Part shown: piece after piece, positions 41,019 through 50,410 of the stretch
Layout of the letters: the number at the start of each line of letters is the position of its first letter
Position numbering within the stretch: position 1 is the stretch's first letter
From: Sulfurospirillum sp001602955
GTDB taxonomy: Bacteria > Campylobacterota > Campylobacteria > Campylobacterales > Sulfurospirillaceae
DNA: 64,000 nucleotides
Direction: 5' to 3'
Assembly: GCA_001602955.1 (NCBI GenBank)
Contig: LVAC01000008.1
Location: 62,001-126,000, forward strand
Program-made: the position numbers and the translations under genes
Notes under the pieces: model-generated
What the model saw: only the letters and a program-made list of their open reading frames with translations
Database searches by the model: none
Told to the model about the DNA's origin: nothing

Positions 41019-41546
41019 GTGCTCATTGCATTTCAAGGAGTGACGCCTCGCATTCACGAAAGCGTCTTTCTTGCCCCGAGCGCGGACGTCATCGGCGACG
41101 TGTGCATCGGGGAAAATAGCTCCGTATGGTTTGGCTGCGTCATTCGCGGCGACGTCAATCGCATTCGCATCGGACGCAATACGAACATTCAAGATTTAAG
41201 TATGATTCACGTGACGCATTACACGCGAGAAGACAGAGGAGACGGATTTGAAACCCTCATCGGCGATAACGTCACGATCGGACATCGCGTTATGCTACAC
41301 GGCTGTACGATTGAGAACAACTGCCTGATCGGTATGAGTGCGACGATTCTCGACGGTGCGATTATCGGCGAATCGTCGATCGTCGGAGCCGGATCGCTCG
41401 TCACGAAAAACAAAGTCTTTCCTCCGCGTTCGCTCATTATGGGAAATCCCGCAAAATTCGTGCGTGAATTAAACGAGCACGAGATTGACTCGTTACTTCG
41501 ATCGGCAGAAAATTACGTTCGTTTTAAAGCGTTGTACTCGATTTAA
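41019..41546 (+). CDS. Gamma-class carbonic anhydrase-like protein
   Basis: A 175-residue left-handed beta-helix protein with hexapeptide repeats (IGDVCIGENSSVWFGCVIRG, then IGDNVTIGHRVMLHGC, IGMSATILDGA). Zinc ligands His at HVTHYT, GHRVMLHG fit gamma carbonic anhydrases and YrdA/PaaY relatives. It may hydrate CO2, but many homologues show no activity. It is probably co-transcribed with ppk and overlaps the convergent dnaQ-like gene by 23 bases. Confidence 0.82.
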   Translation: MLIAFQGVTPRIHESVFLAPSADVIGDVCIGENSSVWFGCVIRGDVNRIRIGRNTNIQDLSMIHVTHYTREDRGDGFETLIGDNVTIGHRVMLHGCTIENNCLIGMSATILDGAIIGESSIVGAGSLVTKNKVFPPRSLIMGNPAKFVRELNEHEIDSLLRSAENYVRFKALYSI

Positions 41547-42330
41547 ACGACGCGTCTTTCTCTTTTTTGCGTTTTTTCGGATGTTGCGGTTTTGTAAAAG
41601 CGATGAGTTCTTCGACGGTTTGAACCGATTCAGGTAGTTTTTCCAATGCTTTAAAAAACACTTCCGCCGTCGCTTTAGCATCGCAAAGTGCGCGATGGTG
41701 ATGTTCAAAACCGATCCCCAAATACTCCGTCAAAGCACCCAATCCGTATTTCGGCGCTTCGATACATTTGCGTGAAAGCTCTATCGTATCAAGCTTGCGG
41801 TTGAGTAACGGTCCAAATCCGGCTTGTTCGAGTGCATATGAAATAAAATAGTAGTCAAAATTCACGTTATGCGCAACAAAAACCGCATCTTTTAAAAAAA
41901 GTCGAAACGACGCAAGCACTTGGCGCAACGGCGGGGCTTTTTGAAGCTCTTCGAGCGTAATGCCCGTTAATTGCTCGATGCTTTCAGGCAATACGTCCGC
42001 TTTAGCGAGGGAAGAAAATTCGTCGACGACCACGCCGTTTTCGATCATCACCGCCCCGATTTCGATAATTTGATGCAGACTCGGCTTGCTTCCGTTTGCT
42101 TCGATGTCGACGACGCAAAATTTTCCCGCGGCGATGTCGGTGTCGACGGTTTCTAAACTAAACGCATAGTTGGAGTATTTGATCAAAGGAAGCCCTAAAA
42201 GTTTTAACATGTTCACGTCTTCGACGTCGATATGCTCCAACTCTTTGAAGGTACGCATTTTGGCAAAAAATTCTTTATGAAAGACCGGCTTTTGCACCAT
42301 TTTCGTAATGTACGTATCCAAAGGCCTCAC
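41524..42330 (-). CDS. DnaQ-like 3'-5' exonuclease
   Basis: A 268-residue DEDDh exonuclease. Motifs: VVDIEANGSKPSLHQIIEIGA (first half carries D-x-E, about 74-76), VAHNVNFDYYFI (N-x-x-F-D) and HHRALCDAKATAEVF (H-x-x-x-x-D). The N-terminal 65 residues are an extra helical domain. It resembles DNA polymerase III epsilon; whether it is the proofreading subunit or a stand-alone exonuclease is not certain. Co-directional with trpF and rpe. Confidence 0.82.
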   Translation of the reverse strand: MRPLDTYITKMVQKPVFHKEFFAKMRTFKELEHIDVEDVNMLKLLGLPLIKYSNYAFSLETVDTDIAAGKFCVVDIEANGSKPSLHQIIEIGAVMIENGVVVDEFSSLAKADVLPESIEQLTGITLEELQKAPPLRQVLASFRLFLKDAVFVAHNVNFDYYFISYALEQAGFGPLLNRKLDTIELSRKCIEAPKYGLGALTEYLGIGFEHHHRALCDAKATAEVFFKALEKLPESVQTVEELIAFTKPQHPKKRKKEKDASFKSSTTL

Positions 42331-42914
42331 GCTTTTGCCTTCTGAAGAAACGCTCGGATTTTGGCATGATCTTTGATGCCTTTGCTTTTTTCGACGCCGC
42401 TGCTGACATCCGCGCCGTAAAAGCCTAAGGCTTTCACATGTTCGATATTTTCAGGGCTTAAACCGCCGGCTAAAATAATATTTTTTCTATCGGCATTCTC
42501 AAACCACGAAAGATCGATCCGCTTGCCCGCTCCGCCGTAATCGTCCACATAGGCGTCTACCAAGCGAATCAAACCTTCATAGCGCATCACGTCGGAGGGA
42601 TTTTTTGCACGAACGACGCGTACATACGGTACATGTAAGGCACCTAAAAACGCATCGTCTACATCAAAATGGATCTGTGCCGTATCCATCCGCGCCTGCT
42701 GACATGTCAGATTGATCTCTTCAGGCGTAACGTCGACGAAGAGGCCGATTTTTTGTACATGTAAAGGCAGCATTTGCGCAATCGCTTGAGCCTCTTCGGG
42801 GCAAATATAACGCGGAGATTTCGGATAAAAAACAAAGCCAAGCGCATCGGCTTGCGCATCGATTGCACATCGTGCGTCTTCAAGGTTGGTAATACCGCAA
42901 ATTTTAACCCACAT
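42327..42914 (-). CDS. trpF: Phosphoribosylanthranilate isomerase
   Basis: A 195-residue TIM-barrel enzyme for the third step of tryptophan synthesis (PRA to CdRP). It shows VKICGITNLEDA (catalytic Cys7), GFVFYPKSPRY, a central Asp (VDDYGGAGK region) and LAGGLSPENI, DVSSGVE. Start MWVKICGI. It overlaps the dnaQ-like gene by 4 bases and follows rpe by 2, so the three genes form an operon without other trp genes. Confidence 0.92.
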   Translation of the reverse strand: MWVKICGITNLEDARCAIDAQADALGFVFYPKSPRYICPEEAQAIAQMLPLHVQKIGLFVDVTPEEINLTCQQARMDTAQIHFDVDDAFLGALHVPYVRVVRAKNPSDVMRYEGLIRLVDAYVDDYGGAGKRIDLSWFENADRKNIILAGGLSPENIEHVKALGFYGADVSSGVEKSKGIKDHAKIRAFLQKAKA

Positions 42915-42916
42915 TC

Positions 42917-43558
42917 TTAGACTTTTAAAGAATCGATCGCGTTTTTATAATGATCGGAACCGAAAACGTAATTGCCCGCAACGACGATGTCGACACCCGC
43001 ATCGGCTAAAGCCTTGACGTTCGTATCGTTAACGCCGCCGTCCACTTCTATCAACGTTTTGGCATTTCGTTTTAAAATCATCTCTTTTAAGATCAAAGCT
43101 TTCTCCAAAACGCTCGGAATAAATTTTTGACCCCCAAATCCGGGATTGACGCTCATTAAAAGCACCATATCCAAATCTTCGAGCAAATACTCGATCAAAG
43201 AAGGCGGCGTGTGCGGATTGAGCACGATTGCCGGAGAAATTCCCAAATCCCTAATTTTTTGAATCAAACGATGCGGATGTTTCTCTTCTTCGATATGAAA
43301 CGAAAGGTATCGAGGTTTTAAAGGAGCAAACAAGTCGACAAAAAACGGATTGTTTTCCACCATCAGATGAATATCCAAAGGCTTAGTCGCCACCTGAGCT
43401 ACGGCATTAACGACGACGGGACCTATCGTTAAGTTAGGCACGAAATGCCCGTCCATCACATCGACATGCACCAAATCGCATCCTGCCGTACAAATTGCCG
43501 TTATCTCATCGTTTAACTTTCCAAAATCAGCAGAAAGGATACTCGGAGCCACCAACAT
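42917..43558 (-). CDS. rpe: Ribulose-phosphate 3-epimerase
   Basis: A 213-residue TIM-barrel epimerase of the pentose phosphate pathway. ATG 43558 is used (MLVAPSILSADFG), since the earlier in-frame codon is TTG. Catalytic Asp and metal His sites are in VHVDVMDGHFVPNLTIG (His, Asp) and IHLMVENN, and in IEVDGGVN; MSVNPGFGGQ is the phosphate loop. Full length. First gene of the rpe-trpF-dnaQ run. Confidence 0.94.
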   Translation of the reverse strand: MLVAPSILSADFGKLNDEITAICTAGCDLVHVDVMDGHFVPNLTIGPVVVNAVAQVATKPLDIHLMVENNPFFVDLFAPLKPRYLSFHIEEEKHPHRLIQKIRDLGISPAIVLNPHTPPSLIEYLLEDLDMVLLMSVNPGFGGQKFIPSVLEKALILKEMILKRNAKTLIEVDGGVNDTNVKALADAGVDIVVAGNYVFGSDHYKNAIDSLKV

Positions 43559-43730
43559 TCTCAAAACCTTTATGAAAAAAATAAAAACACCGAAGGTACG
43601 CGGGTATACTCTATCAATATTAAGATTACCCGATCTTCACGTCGCTTTCAAAGTTTCACTTTCAAAAGCGTGCCGTCCGTTCGTCAAAACTTTTAAAGTA
43701 AAATTGTACCTAAATTTATAAAAATTTTGC

Positions 43731-43736
43731 TATAAT
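43731..43736 (+). promoter_or_regulatory. rpmB promoter -10
   Basis: TTTTGCTATAAT ending at 43736, an extended -10, about 78 bases before the rpmB start. A second -10-like TAAAAT lies at 43780-43785. A short T-rich leader follows. Confidence 0.5.
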
Positions 43737-43814
43737 CTTCGGCTCACTAAATTAAGTAGTTCTTTTGCTTTTTTAGTGTAAAATTCACGACAAAAAATTT
43801 CTAAGGATATCGAT

Positions 43815-44003
43815 ATGGCAAGAAAATGCGCTATTACGGGTAAAGGCCCTATGGTTGGTAACAACGTAAGCCATGCGAACAACAAAACTAAAAGAAGATT
43901 CCTTCCAAACTTAAGAACCGTCCGTGTGACGCTTGAAGACGGAACGACTAAGAAAATTAGAATTGCTGCTTCGACACTTCGTACCATGAAGAAAAACGGC
44001 TAA
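43815..44003 (+). CDS. rpmB: Ribosomal protein L28
   Basis: A 62-residue basic protein starting MARKCAITGKGPMVGNNVSHA with KTKRRFLPNLRTVRV in the middle, typical for L28 of Campylobacterota. It binds the 50S subunit near the E site. It stands alone with its own promoter and terminator. Confidence 0.96.
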   Translation: MARKCAITGKGPMVGNNVSHANNKTKRRFLPNLRTVRVTLEDGTTKKIRIAASTLRTMKKNG

Positions 44004-44029
44004 AATTTCTCCGTTTACGGGGAAATTTT
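44002..44029 (+). terminator. rpmB terminator
   Basis: AAAATTTC-T-CCG, loop TTTA, CGG-G-GAAATTTT form an 11-bp stem with one internal mismatch pair (T/G), at the rpmB stop. A T-containing stretch (TACCTTTACTTTTT) follows. Confidence 0.7.
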
Positions 44030-44090
44030 ACCTTTACTTTTTCGTCCCTTTCTTTCACGACACTTTATAAAAATCCAAAAGGATTTATCG

Positions 44091-45281
44091 ATGTTTACAC
44101 TGCTTCCTGTTCAAAACGGATTGGATAACGTTGAAGGCTTTTTTTGCCAAGGCGTTCATGCGGGTTTTAAACCTAACCAAAAAGAGGACGTCGCGTTTAT
44201 TCGCACCGACGAACCGTGCGACGTTAGCGGTATTTTTACGAGTAACGTCTTTCAAGCCGCGCCTATTAAACATTTTTTACGTTATCCCAAAGGCTTTCAA
44301 ACCAACTTTATTTTAATGAACGCCAAAAATGCCAACGCGATGACGGGAGAAAAAGGAATCGAAGACATCGATACCTTGTTTGCCAAACTTCAAACGCTTT
44401 TTCCGAAGTTGCACCATCCTATTATGAGTTCGACGGGCGTTATCGGCTATCGTCTCAATGTCGATAAAATGGCACTCGCATTTGAAAAATTCGACTTTAA
44501 CGCAAAAGATTCGCATTCGACGGCATCGGCGATTATGACCACCGACTCGTTTAAAAAAGAGCTATGCCTTAAAGTCATTCTAGAAGACGGAAGCTTCTTT
44601 CATATCGCCGCCATTTGTAAAGGTGCGGGTATGATTAATCCCGCGATGGCGACGATGCTTTGTTTCATTTTAACCGATGCGGCCATTCCCAAAGCCGATA
44701 TGGATGCTTTGTTATTGCCGGCCGTACAAGCATCGTTTAATGCGGTGAGCGTGGACGGAGACACGTCGACTAACGATACGGTTTTACTTTTAAGTTCTCG
44801 CAAAAGCGGCGTTTACGAGAAAGAAGCGTTTAACGAAGCTCTCAAACGCATCACGCAAGAGTTAAGTTTAATGTTGGTTCGAGACGGAGAAGGCTCTACG
44901 AAAGTGGTTGCATTTGAAGTTAGCGGTGCTCAAAACGACGAAGAAGCCGAACGTGCGGCGAAAGCACTTAGTAATTCACTTTTAGTCAAAACCGCACTTT
45001 TCGGCGAAGATCCGAATTGGGGGCGTATTGCGTCGACGATCGGAGCAAGCGGCATTACATGTAGCGAAGAAACGTTAGTTATTCACTACGACGACATTTT
45101 AATTTATTCGAAAGATCAGCGTTCCCTCGACGAACAAACGGAAAAAAAAGCGGCGGAAGTGATGAAAAAAGCATCGTTTCGTATCCGTTGCGAACTGGGA
45201 ATCGCGGACGGTTCTTTTACCGCTTACGGGTGCGATTTGGGACACCGTTACGTCGAAATCAATGCGGATTACAGAACGTAG
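44091..45281 (+). CDS. argJ: Glutamate N-acetyltransferase / ArgJ
   Basis: A 396-residue enzyme that transfers acetyl from N-acetylornithine to glutamate in arginine synthesis. The self-cleavage site is SVDGDTSTNDTV near residue 221-232, where the chain breaks before a Thr into alpha and beta subunits. GAGMINPAMATML and NGWGRI-like DPNWGRI are typical. It lies after rpmB with its own leader. Whether it also uses acetyl-CoA (bifunctional) cannot be told. Confidence 0.92.
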   Translation: MFTLLPVQNGLDNVEGFFCQGVHAGFKPNQKEDVAFIRTDEPCDVSGIFTSNVFQAAPIKHFLRYPKGFQTNFILMNAKNANAMTGEKGIEDIDTLFAKLQTLFPKLHHPIMSSTGVIGYRLNVDKMALAFEKFDFNAKDSHSTASAIMTTDSFKKELCLKVILEDGSFFHIAAICKGAGMINPAMATMLCFILTDAAIPKADMDALLLPAVQASFNAVSVDGDTSTNDTVLLLSSRKSGVYEKEAFNEALKRITQELSLMLVRDGEGSTKVVAFEVSGAQNDEEAERAAKALSNSLLVKTALFGEDPNWGRIASTIGASGITCSEETLVIHYDDILIYSKDQRSLDEQTEKKAAEVMKKASFRIRCELGIADGSFTAYGCDLGHRYVEINADYRT

Positions 45282-45334
45282 CCCTAAGATTAAGTACTTT
45301 TAGGTAAAATAAAACAAATATAAAAGGAGAAGCC

Positions 45335-45562
45335 ATGCTACACGAGTACCGAGATATTATCTCAAAATTAAAATTGGACAACGCCCACTTTGCAAAAATT
45401 TTTGAACGACATAATGAGCTCGACCAAAAAATTGCCGATGCCGATGCGGGCAGAGATCATATCAGCGATGCCGAGCTTGATGCACTTAAAAAAGAAAAAC
45501 TCAAACTTAAAGACGAAGCGTACGCCATGATTCTTGCGTATAAAAAAGAGCACAGCCTTTAA
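45335..45562 (+). CDS. YdcH/DUF465 family protein
   Basis: A 75-residue helical hairpin protein of the DUF465 family (LKLDNAHFAKIFERHNELDQ, then LKKEKLKLKDEAYAMI). Function unknown; members form small antiparallel coiled coils. AAGGAG precedes the start. Confidence 0.82.
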   Translation: MLHEYRDIISKLKLDNAHFAKIFERHNELDQKIADADAGRDHISDAELDALKKEKLKLKDEAYAMILAYKKEHSL

Positions 45563-45568
45563 TCGATT

Positions 45569-45592
45569 CGTTTGGGCTTAAAGGCCCAAACG
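45569..45592. terminator. Bidirectional hairpin between convergent genes
   Basis: CGTTTGGGC (45569-45577) and GCCCAAACG (45584-45592) pair perfectly (9 bp) around a 6-base loop, at the meeting point of the DUF465 gene and magIII; part of it lies inside the last codons of magIII. It has no long T-run, so its strength is uncertain. Confidence 0.55.
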
Positions 45593-46240
45593 CTCTACAT
45601 CTACGACTTTTCCTCGACTGTTTTCCTTACAATATTCTACGATTTTTCCATGAAAGCGCGCATAGAGTTCGTGCAAAGATATCTCTTTGGCATACAATCG
45701 TCGCAGTGCATCCTTATCGCTTAGTCCTTCGAGCATCCACGATTGAAGTGCTTCGTAGCTTTCAAAATCGTACCCGTAAGCATTAAGAAGTCTTGCCGTA
45801 TAGGCATCGACGACCAACGCCTCTTGGTAACAGGCATAACATAAAATAGAATCCGCACTCTCTTCTCCGACGCCTTTTTGCGCCAAGAGCCATTCTCGCG
45901 TCACGTTTGTTTGGAAGGTTTCAAAGGTACTAAACGTTTCAAGAATCGCTTTGGCTAAAGCACGAAGGTTTTTAGCTTTGGTGTTGTAAAAGCCACTCGG
46001 TTTAATGCATTCGGCTAGGGTTTCAATCTCGAGTCGAGCCAGAGTATCCAAACAATCGACGCCGCATGTTTCCAGATGTTCAATACTTTTTTCAACTTTT
46101 TCCCATTTGGCCTGCTGGGTTAAAATCGCACCGACGACGACCCAAAACGTCCCCGATCGCGGCCACCAAAAAGGATCGCGAGCCGATTTCGGATAACCCG
46201 CATTTTTTAACGCACGTAAGAGTTCCAAACTATCGTTCAT
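45578..46240 (-). CDS. magIII: 3-methyladenine DNA glycosylase, MagIII-type
   Basis: A 220-residue HhH-superfamily glycosylase. ATG 46240 with AAAGGCG upstream is chosen over an earlier ATG. DPFWWPRS, LTQQAKWEKV, KPSGFYNTKAKNLRAL, QKGVGEESADSILCYA (HhH, with the Lys) and VVDAYTARLL (catalytic Asp) closely follow the Helicobacter MagIII pattern. There is no four-Cys iron-sulphur cluster as in EndoIII, which fits MagIII. Last gene of the long leftward run. Confidence 0.85.
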   Translation of the reverse strand: MNDSLELLRALKNAGYPKSARDPFWWPRSGTFWVVVGAILTQQAKWEKVEKSIEHLETCGVDCLDTLARLEIETLAECIKPSGFYNTKAKNLRALAKAILETFSTFETFQTNVTREWLLAQKGVGEESADSILCYACYQEALVVDAYTARLLNAYGYDFESYEALQSWMLEGLSDKDALRRLYAKEISLHELYARFHGKIVEYCKENSRGKVVDVERLGL

Positions 46241-47039
46241 AAATCGCCTTTGCAATGTGACGTTCTTGATCGTCGAAAATACGCACTTTAAACGCGTCGA
46301 CGCATCTTCCTTCTTCGATCTTCACAATCACCATTTGAAAAATTTTCTTGCATTTTTTGGGCAGTTCCAAGGCACAGGGAAGCCCCGTTAAAAAGCGTTT
46401 GAGCGGTGCGGTTTTGTCCATGCCGATCACGCCGTCGCGTGCCCCGCTCAGTCCTACGTCGCTGACAAAACACGTTCCTTCGTCGATCTGCAAATCGTCC
46501 GTTCCAACATGCGTATGCGTTCCGAAAACGGCACTCGCTTTGCCTTTAAGGAGGTGAAACATCGCATATTTTTCGGAAGTCGCTTCAGCGTGAAAATCGA
46601 CGATAATCGTTCGAATCCCCTCGTGCAAAAGCGCATCAATCGTCTCTTGCGCACACAAGAAGGCATTATTGAGCGTCGGCATACCGTAATGACCCATAAT
46701 GTTGAGTACGGCAATCGGTTCGGCATTCACATGTAAGACTTTCACACCCGAACCCGCAACGCCTTTGGGATAATTATGCGGTCTTAAAATCGGCAAAGTC
46801 TCTAAAAGCGGAAGAATCTCTTTTTTATCCCACGTATGGTTTCCGCCCGTAATCAGATTAATACCGTAAGAGAAAAGCTCGTTTGCGTGCTGTGCGTTAA
46901 GTCCGAAACCGTGACTGGCATTTTCCGCATTAGCAATCACGCAATCAAGCGCAAACTCTTGGCGAATTTTTTTCAGATGCGTCTCGATCATCGAACGTCC
47001 GGGGCGACCGACGATATCGCCGATGAAACCTATCGTCAT
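46230..47039 (-). CDS. YmdB-type metallophosphoesterase
   Basis: A 269-residue calcineurin-like phosphoesterase. ATG 47039 overlaps the mfd stop by ATGA. Motifs: IGFIGDIVGRPGR (first Asp), NAENASHGFG, TGGNHTWDKKE, VDFHAEATSEK, GTHTHVGTDD. Homologues (TIGR00282/YmdB) cleave 2',3'-cyclic nucleotides and affect RNA turnover. The role in this organism is not known. Confidence 0.85.
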   Translation of the reverse strand: MTIGFIGDIVGRPGRSMIETHLKKIRQEFALDCVIANAENASHGFGLNAQHANELFSYGINLITGGNHTWDKKEILPLLETLPILRPHNYPKGVAGSGVKVLHVNAEPIAVLNIMGHYGMPTLNNAFLCAQETIDALLHEGIRTIIVDFHAEATSEKYAMFHLLKGKASAVFGTHTHVGTDDLQIDEGTCFVSDVGLSGARDGVIGMDKTAPLKRFLTGLPCALELPKKCKKIFQMVIVKIEEGRCVDAFKVRIFDDQERHIAKAIYER

Positions 47040-50011
47040 GGCGTTTGCTTTAAATACGTCAACACGCAAGCAATAACATCGTCATCGTCGCGACTTCGCG
47101 ACTGAAGCGTCGTTTTTTGCTCGGTTTCGTATTTGATCGTAATCATTTGGTGGTAATTGGAAATCAAACTAATGCCTTTTTGCGCCGCTAAGATCTTGAT
47201 TTCGATTAGCTGTAAAAACTGTCGTGTCGTAACGTCTAACTTACCGAAACGGTCCAACATCTCCTCTTCGATTAAGAAAAGTTCTTGAACGTTTTGGCAC
47301 CGACTCAATCTTCGGTAGAGTTCCAACCTCACGCGTTCTTCAAAAATATACTGCTCACTGATAAAAGCGTTTATAGAGAGCTTAATATCGACTTCGCGAT
47401 GAGCGACCGGTGCTTTACCGAGTAAGGCGTTGATGGCGTCCTCGAGCATTTTTAGGTATAACGCGTAGCCGATATGTTTGATGTGCCCGCTTTGTGCTTC
47501 GCCGACGAGATTGCCTCCGCCGCGGATTTCAAGGTCATGATATGCCAAAATCGAGCCGCTTCCCAAATACGAATTGGATTCCAATGCGATTAAGCGTTTT
47601 TTGGCGGCTTCGGAAAGTTCTTCTTTGTTTTTGACCAAAAAGTAGCAAAAGCCTTGTCGTTTGCCTCGCCCTACGCGTCCGCGCAGCTGATGCAAATCCG
47701 CCATACCGAAATGATCGGCTGAATCGATCATAATCGTATTAACGTTGGGAATATGAATTCCAGACTCGATAATTGAGGTCGAAAGCAATACGTCGTACGC
47801 TTTTTCTTCGAAACGAAGCATCTCTTTTTCGGTCACGCTCGCGCTAATTTCGGAGTGTAACGTTAAAATGCGCAGATGCGGCATCATACGTTGCAAAGCT
47901 TTGCGTTTGTCTTCGATCGTCGCAATGCGGTTGTGAACGAAAAAGACCTGACCGCCGCGTCGCAACTCTCGTAAAATTGCCTCTTTAATCACTTTTTCGT
48001 CATACTCTTTAACAAACGTACGCACGTCTTCGCGATCGTTCGGAGGTGTGAGCAGTTGCGAATACTGTTTGATGGAACTGAGTGCCATATTGAGGCTTCT
48101 GGGAATCGGTGTCGCGCTCATCGAGAGAATATGCACGTTTTCGCGGAAATTTTTGAGTTTTTCTTTTTGTTTCACGCCGAATTTATGCTCTTCATCCACG
48201 ACGATGAGCGCAGGATTGTGCAATTCCACGTCAAAAAGGGCATGCGTTCCAACACATACATGTAAGCTTCCGTCTTTAAGCCCTTTGAGGATCGTTTGTT
48301 TTTGTGCCGGCGTGGTAAAGCGATCGAGTTGCGCGACGCGAATGCCGTATTTTGAAAAACGCGTTGAAAGACTTTTAAAATGTTGCGAACATAAAAGCGT
48401 CGTCGGCGCGATTAACAAAGCTTGATACCCTTTTTGAACGGTTGCGAAAATAGCATTCATCGCGACTTCGGTTTTTCCGAATCCCACATCGCCGCTTAGA
48501 AGCCGATCCATCATTTTACCGCTGTGCAAGTCGTTTAAAATCTCGCTAATTGTACGTTTTTGATCTTCGGTATAGACGAATCCGGCATCGTCTTGAAATG
48601 CCGCCAAGGCTTCTGCGGAGCTTTCAATATCTAAGGCGTCGATCATCTCGCGTTTTGCGGCAATCGCAATAATCTCACTTGCGATCTCCATCAAACGCTC
48701 TTGGGTTTTGGCTTTAAGCTTTTGGAAGCTGCCCTTGCCTAAACGATCGACGCTGATTAAACCGCCGCTTTCGCCGATGTAACGATCGATGACGTGGAGG
48801 TTTTCGACCGGCAATAACAATTTGTCGTCGCCGAGGTATTCAATGAGCACGAAATCTTTCGTTGCACCTAAAACGCTAATGGGCGTCAAACCTCTAAAAA
48901 TACCGATACCGTAGTGTTCATGCACCACGTAATCACCGATTTTCAGTTCGTCGAGTACGAAATTTGCACGCTTTCGTTTGACTTTGACGACGGGTTTATT
49001 GAGCGAAAGAATAACCTCGTCTTGACTCATAATCGTGACGATGCGTTCGCTCTCGGTAAATTTCGTCTGCAAAGAATCGAGTTCCGCCATCCGCAAGAGA
49101 AGCTCGTTTTTGGCAAGAAGCGTAATTTTCTTAGCGCGATGTAGCTCTAAAAACGTTTTAAGATTGCTCGTAGCGATATCAATATCCCTAAAACGCGTTG
49201 CCTCGGGAATTTTCGGCAATGCACGTAACGATGCGGCTTCTTCTTCGTTAAACAAAGCAATCTCTTCAAGTTCATCGTCTATATCGCCTGCCAAGCGGAT
49301 ATGAAAACGCGTCACGTAATTATCGGCATACTCGCCCAAAACCCACAAACCTAGCGAATGCATATCTTTGGTAAAACTATCGCTTTTGAGATGCTCTATA
49401 CGCTTCTCCATCGTTTCGTAGCGCGTTTGATCGAGCGCAAACAAAGCCGGAATAATCCTCAGGCTTTCAAGCTCTTCTTTATCGCTCTTTTGCGTCTCGC
49501 AATCAAAAAAACGAAGGCTTTCGATTTCGTCGTCGAAGAGGCAAATACGCACGGCATAGTCTTGATCGGGAGGAAAAAGATCGATAATATCGCCGCGTAC
49601 GGAAATTTCGCCTTTACCTTGCACCACGTCGACAAAACGGTATCCCCAATAAAACATTGTTTCTCGAAACACGTCTAGCTCAAGGCGGGAGCCGAATTCT
49701 ACATGTAAGGTTTGAAAGATTTCAGGTTTGGGAAGCGGCGTCAAAAGCGTTCGAATCGGTGCAATCAGCATTTTTTTCGACGAAGCGTCTTGATAAAACG
49801 CCTGCAAGGTTCGAAGCAAAACGAACATCTCGTCGTGAAACGAGAGTAAGTCATCGCCGCTATTGGCCCGAAGATCGGGAAGTACGTACGCTTTATATCC
49901 GACGTAAAGTGCGACTTCGCAGGCTAAAAATGCCTCTTTATCGCCTTTGACGCCGATGAGTTGAGTATCCGGTTTGGATATTAAAAATTCATAACACGAG
50001 GCTTGTAACAA
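47036..50011 (-). CDS. mfd: Transcription-repair coupling factor
   Basis: A 991-residue Mfd, somewhat shorter than the ~1150 of E. coli, as is usual in this phylum. UvrB-like N-terminal part, CarD-like RNAP-interaction domain (LKIGDYVVHEHYGIGIFRGL, about 363-382), RecG-like helicase with Walker A GDVGFGKTEVA, DEEH, QLRGRVGRGKRQG, and a C-terminal TRCF domain. It removes stalled RNA polymerase and recruits excision repair. ATGA-coupled to the YmdB gene. Confidence 0.95.
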   Translation of the reverse strand: MLQASCYEFLISKPDTQLIGVKGDKEAFLACEVALYVGYKAYVLPDLRANSGDDLLSFHDEMFVLLRTLQAFYQDASSKKMLIAPIRTLLTPLPKPEIFQTLHVEFGSRLELDVFRETMFYWGYRFVDVVQGKGEISVRGDIIDLFPPDQDYAVRICLFDDEIESLRFFDCETQKSDKEELESLRIIPALFALDQTRYETMEKRIEHLKSDSFTKDMHSLGLWVLGEYADNYVTRFHIRLAGDIDDELEEIALFNEEEAASLRALPKIPEATRFRDIDIATSNLKTFLELHRAKKITLLAKNELLLRMAELDSLQTKFTESERIVTIMSQDEVILSLNKPVVKVKRKRANFVLDELKIGDYVVHEHYGIGIFRGLTPISVLGATKDFVLIEYLGDDKLLLPVENLHVIDRYIGESGGLISVDRLGKGSFQKLKAKTQERLMEIASEIIAIAAKREMIDALDIESSAEALAAFQDDAGFVYTEDQKRTISEILNDLHSGKMMDRLLSGDVGFGKTEVAMNAIFATVQKGYQALLIAPTTLLCSQHFKSLSTRFSKYGIRVAQLDRFTTPAQKQTILKGLKDGSLHVCVGTHALFDVELHNPALIVVDEEHKFGVKQKEKLKNFRENVHILSMSATPIPRSLNMALSSIKQYSQLLTPPNDREDVRTFVKEYDEKVIKEAILRELRRGGQVFFVHNRIATIEDKRKALQRMMPHLRILTLHSEISASVTEKEMLRFEEKAYDVLLSTSIIESGIHIPNVNTIMIDSADHFGMADLHQLRGRVGRGKRQGFCYFLVKNKEELSEAAKKRLIALESNSYLGSGSILAYHDLEIRGGGNLVGEAQSGHIKHIGYALYLKMLEDAINALLGKAPVAHREVDIKLSINAFISEQYIFEERVRLELYRRLSRCQNVQELFLIEEEMLDRFGKLDVTTRQFLQLIEIKILAAQKGISLISNYHQMITIKYETEQKTTLQSRSRDDDDVIACVLTYLKQTP

Positions 50012-50020
50012 AAAATTCCT

Positions 50021-50410
50021 TTATCCTTCGTAGGAGAGCTTGGGTGCTTCTTCGCTTGCGGTTTTAATCTTACTCTCGCCTTCAAAAATAGCTTTCGCTT
50101 CAATAATCAGCTCTTTAGAAACCACTTTACCCAAAAGCTTTCCGCCTTCTAAGACTTCGACGTTGTCGCAATCGGCATTGCCCTCGAAAAGTCCGTTGAT
50201 AATCAGCCGACTTGCGTGGATTTCGCCGCTCACCTTTCCTTGTTTACCGATCGTCACGATACTTTCGGAAAGAATTTTACCGATAATTTCACCGTCGACA
50301 TGTAAACGTGTTTCGCAATGAAAAATACCCTCTACTTTTGCGCCGCTTGCTACGATGGTTGTTTCGGAAGCGGGTACTGCGCATTGATTAGTTTTATCAA
50401 AGATTCCCAT
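50021..50410 (-). CDS. ccmA: Bactofilin CcmA
   Basis: A 129-residue bactofilin. The central right-handed beta-helix is visible as repeats GAKVEGIFHCETRLHVDG, GEIIGKILSESIVTIG, GEIHASRLIINGLFEG, then VEVLEGGKLLGKV. Bactofilins polymerise without nucleotides; in Helicobacter, CcmA works with Csd1/Csd2 to make curved or helical cells. It starts within the end of the Csd1-type peptidase gene (61-base overlap), strongly linking the two. Confidence 0.92.
   Translation of the reverse strand: MGIFDKTNQCAVPASETTIVASGAKVEGIFHCETRLHVDGEIIGKILSESIVTIGKQGKVSGEIHASRLIINGLFEGNADCDNVEVLEGGKLLGKVVSKELIIEAKAIFEGESKIKTASEEAPKLSYEG

Noticed and set aside
50350..50410. Frameshift between csd1 and ccmA
   Set aside because: The 61-base overlap is in different frames with intact proteins on both sides; such overlap is plausible for coupled genes.
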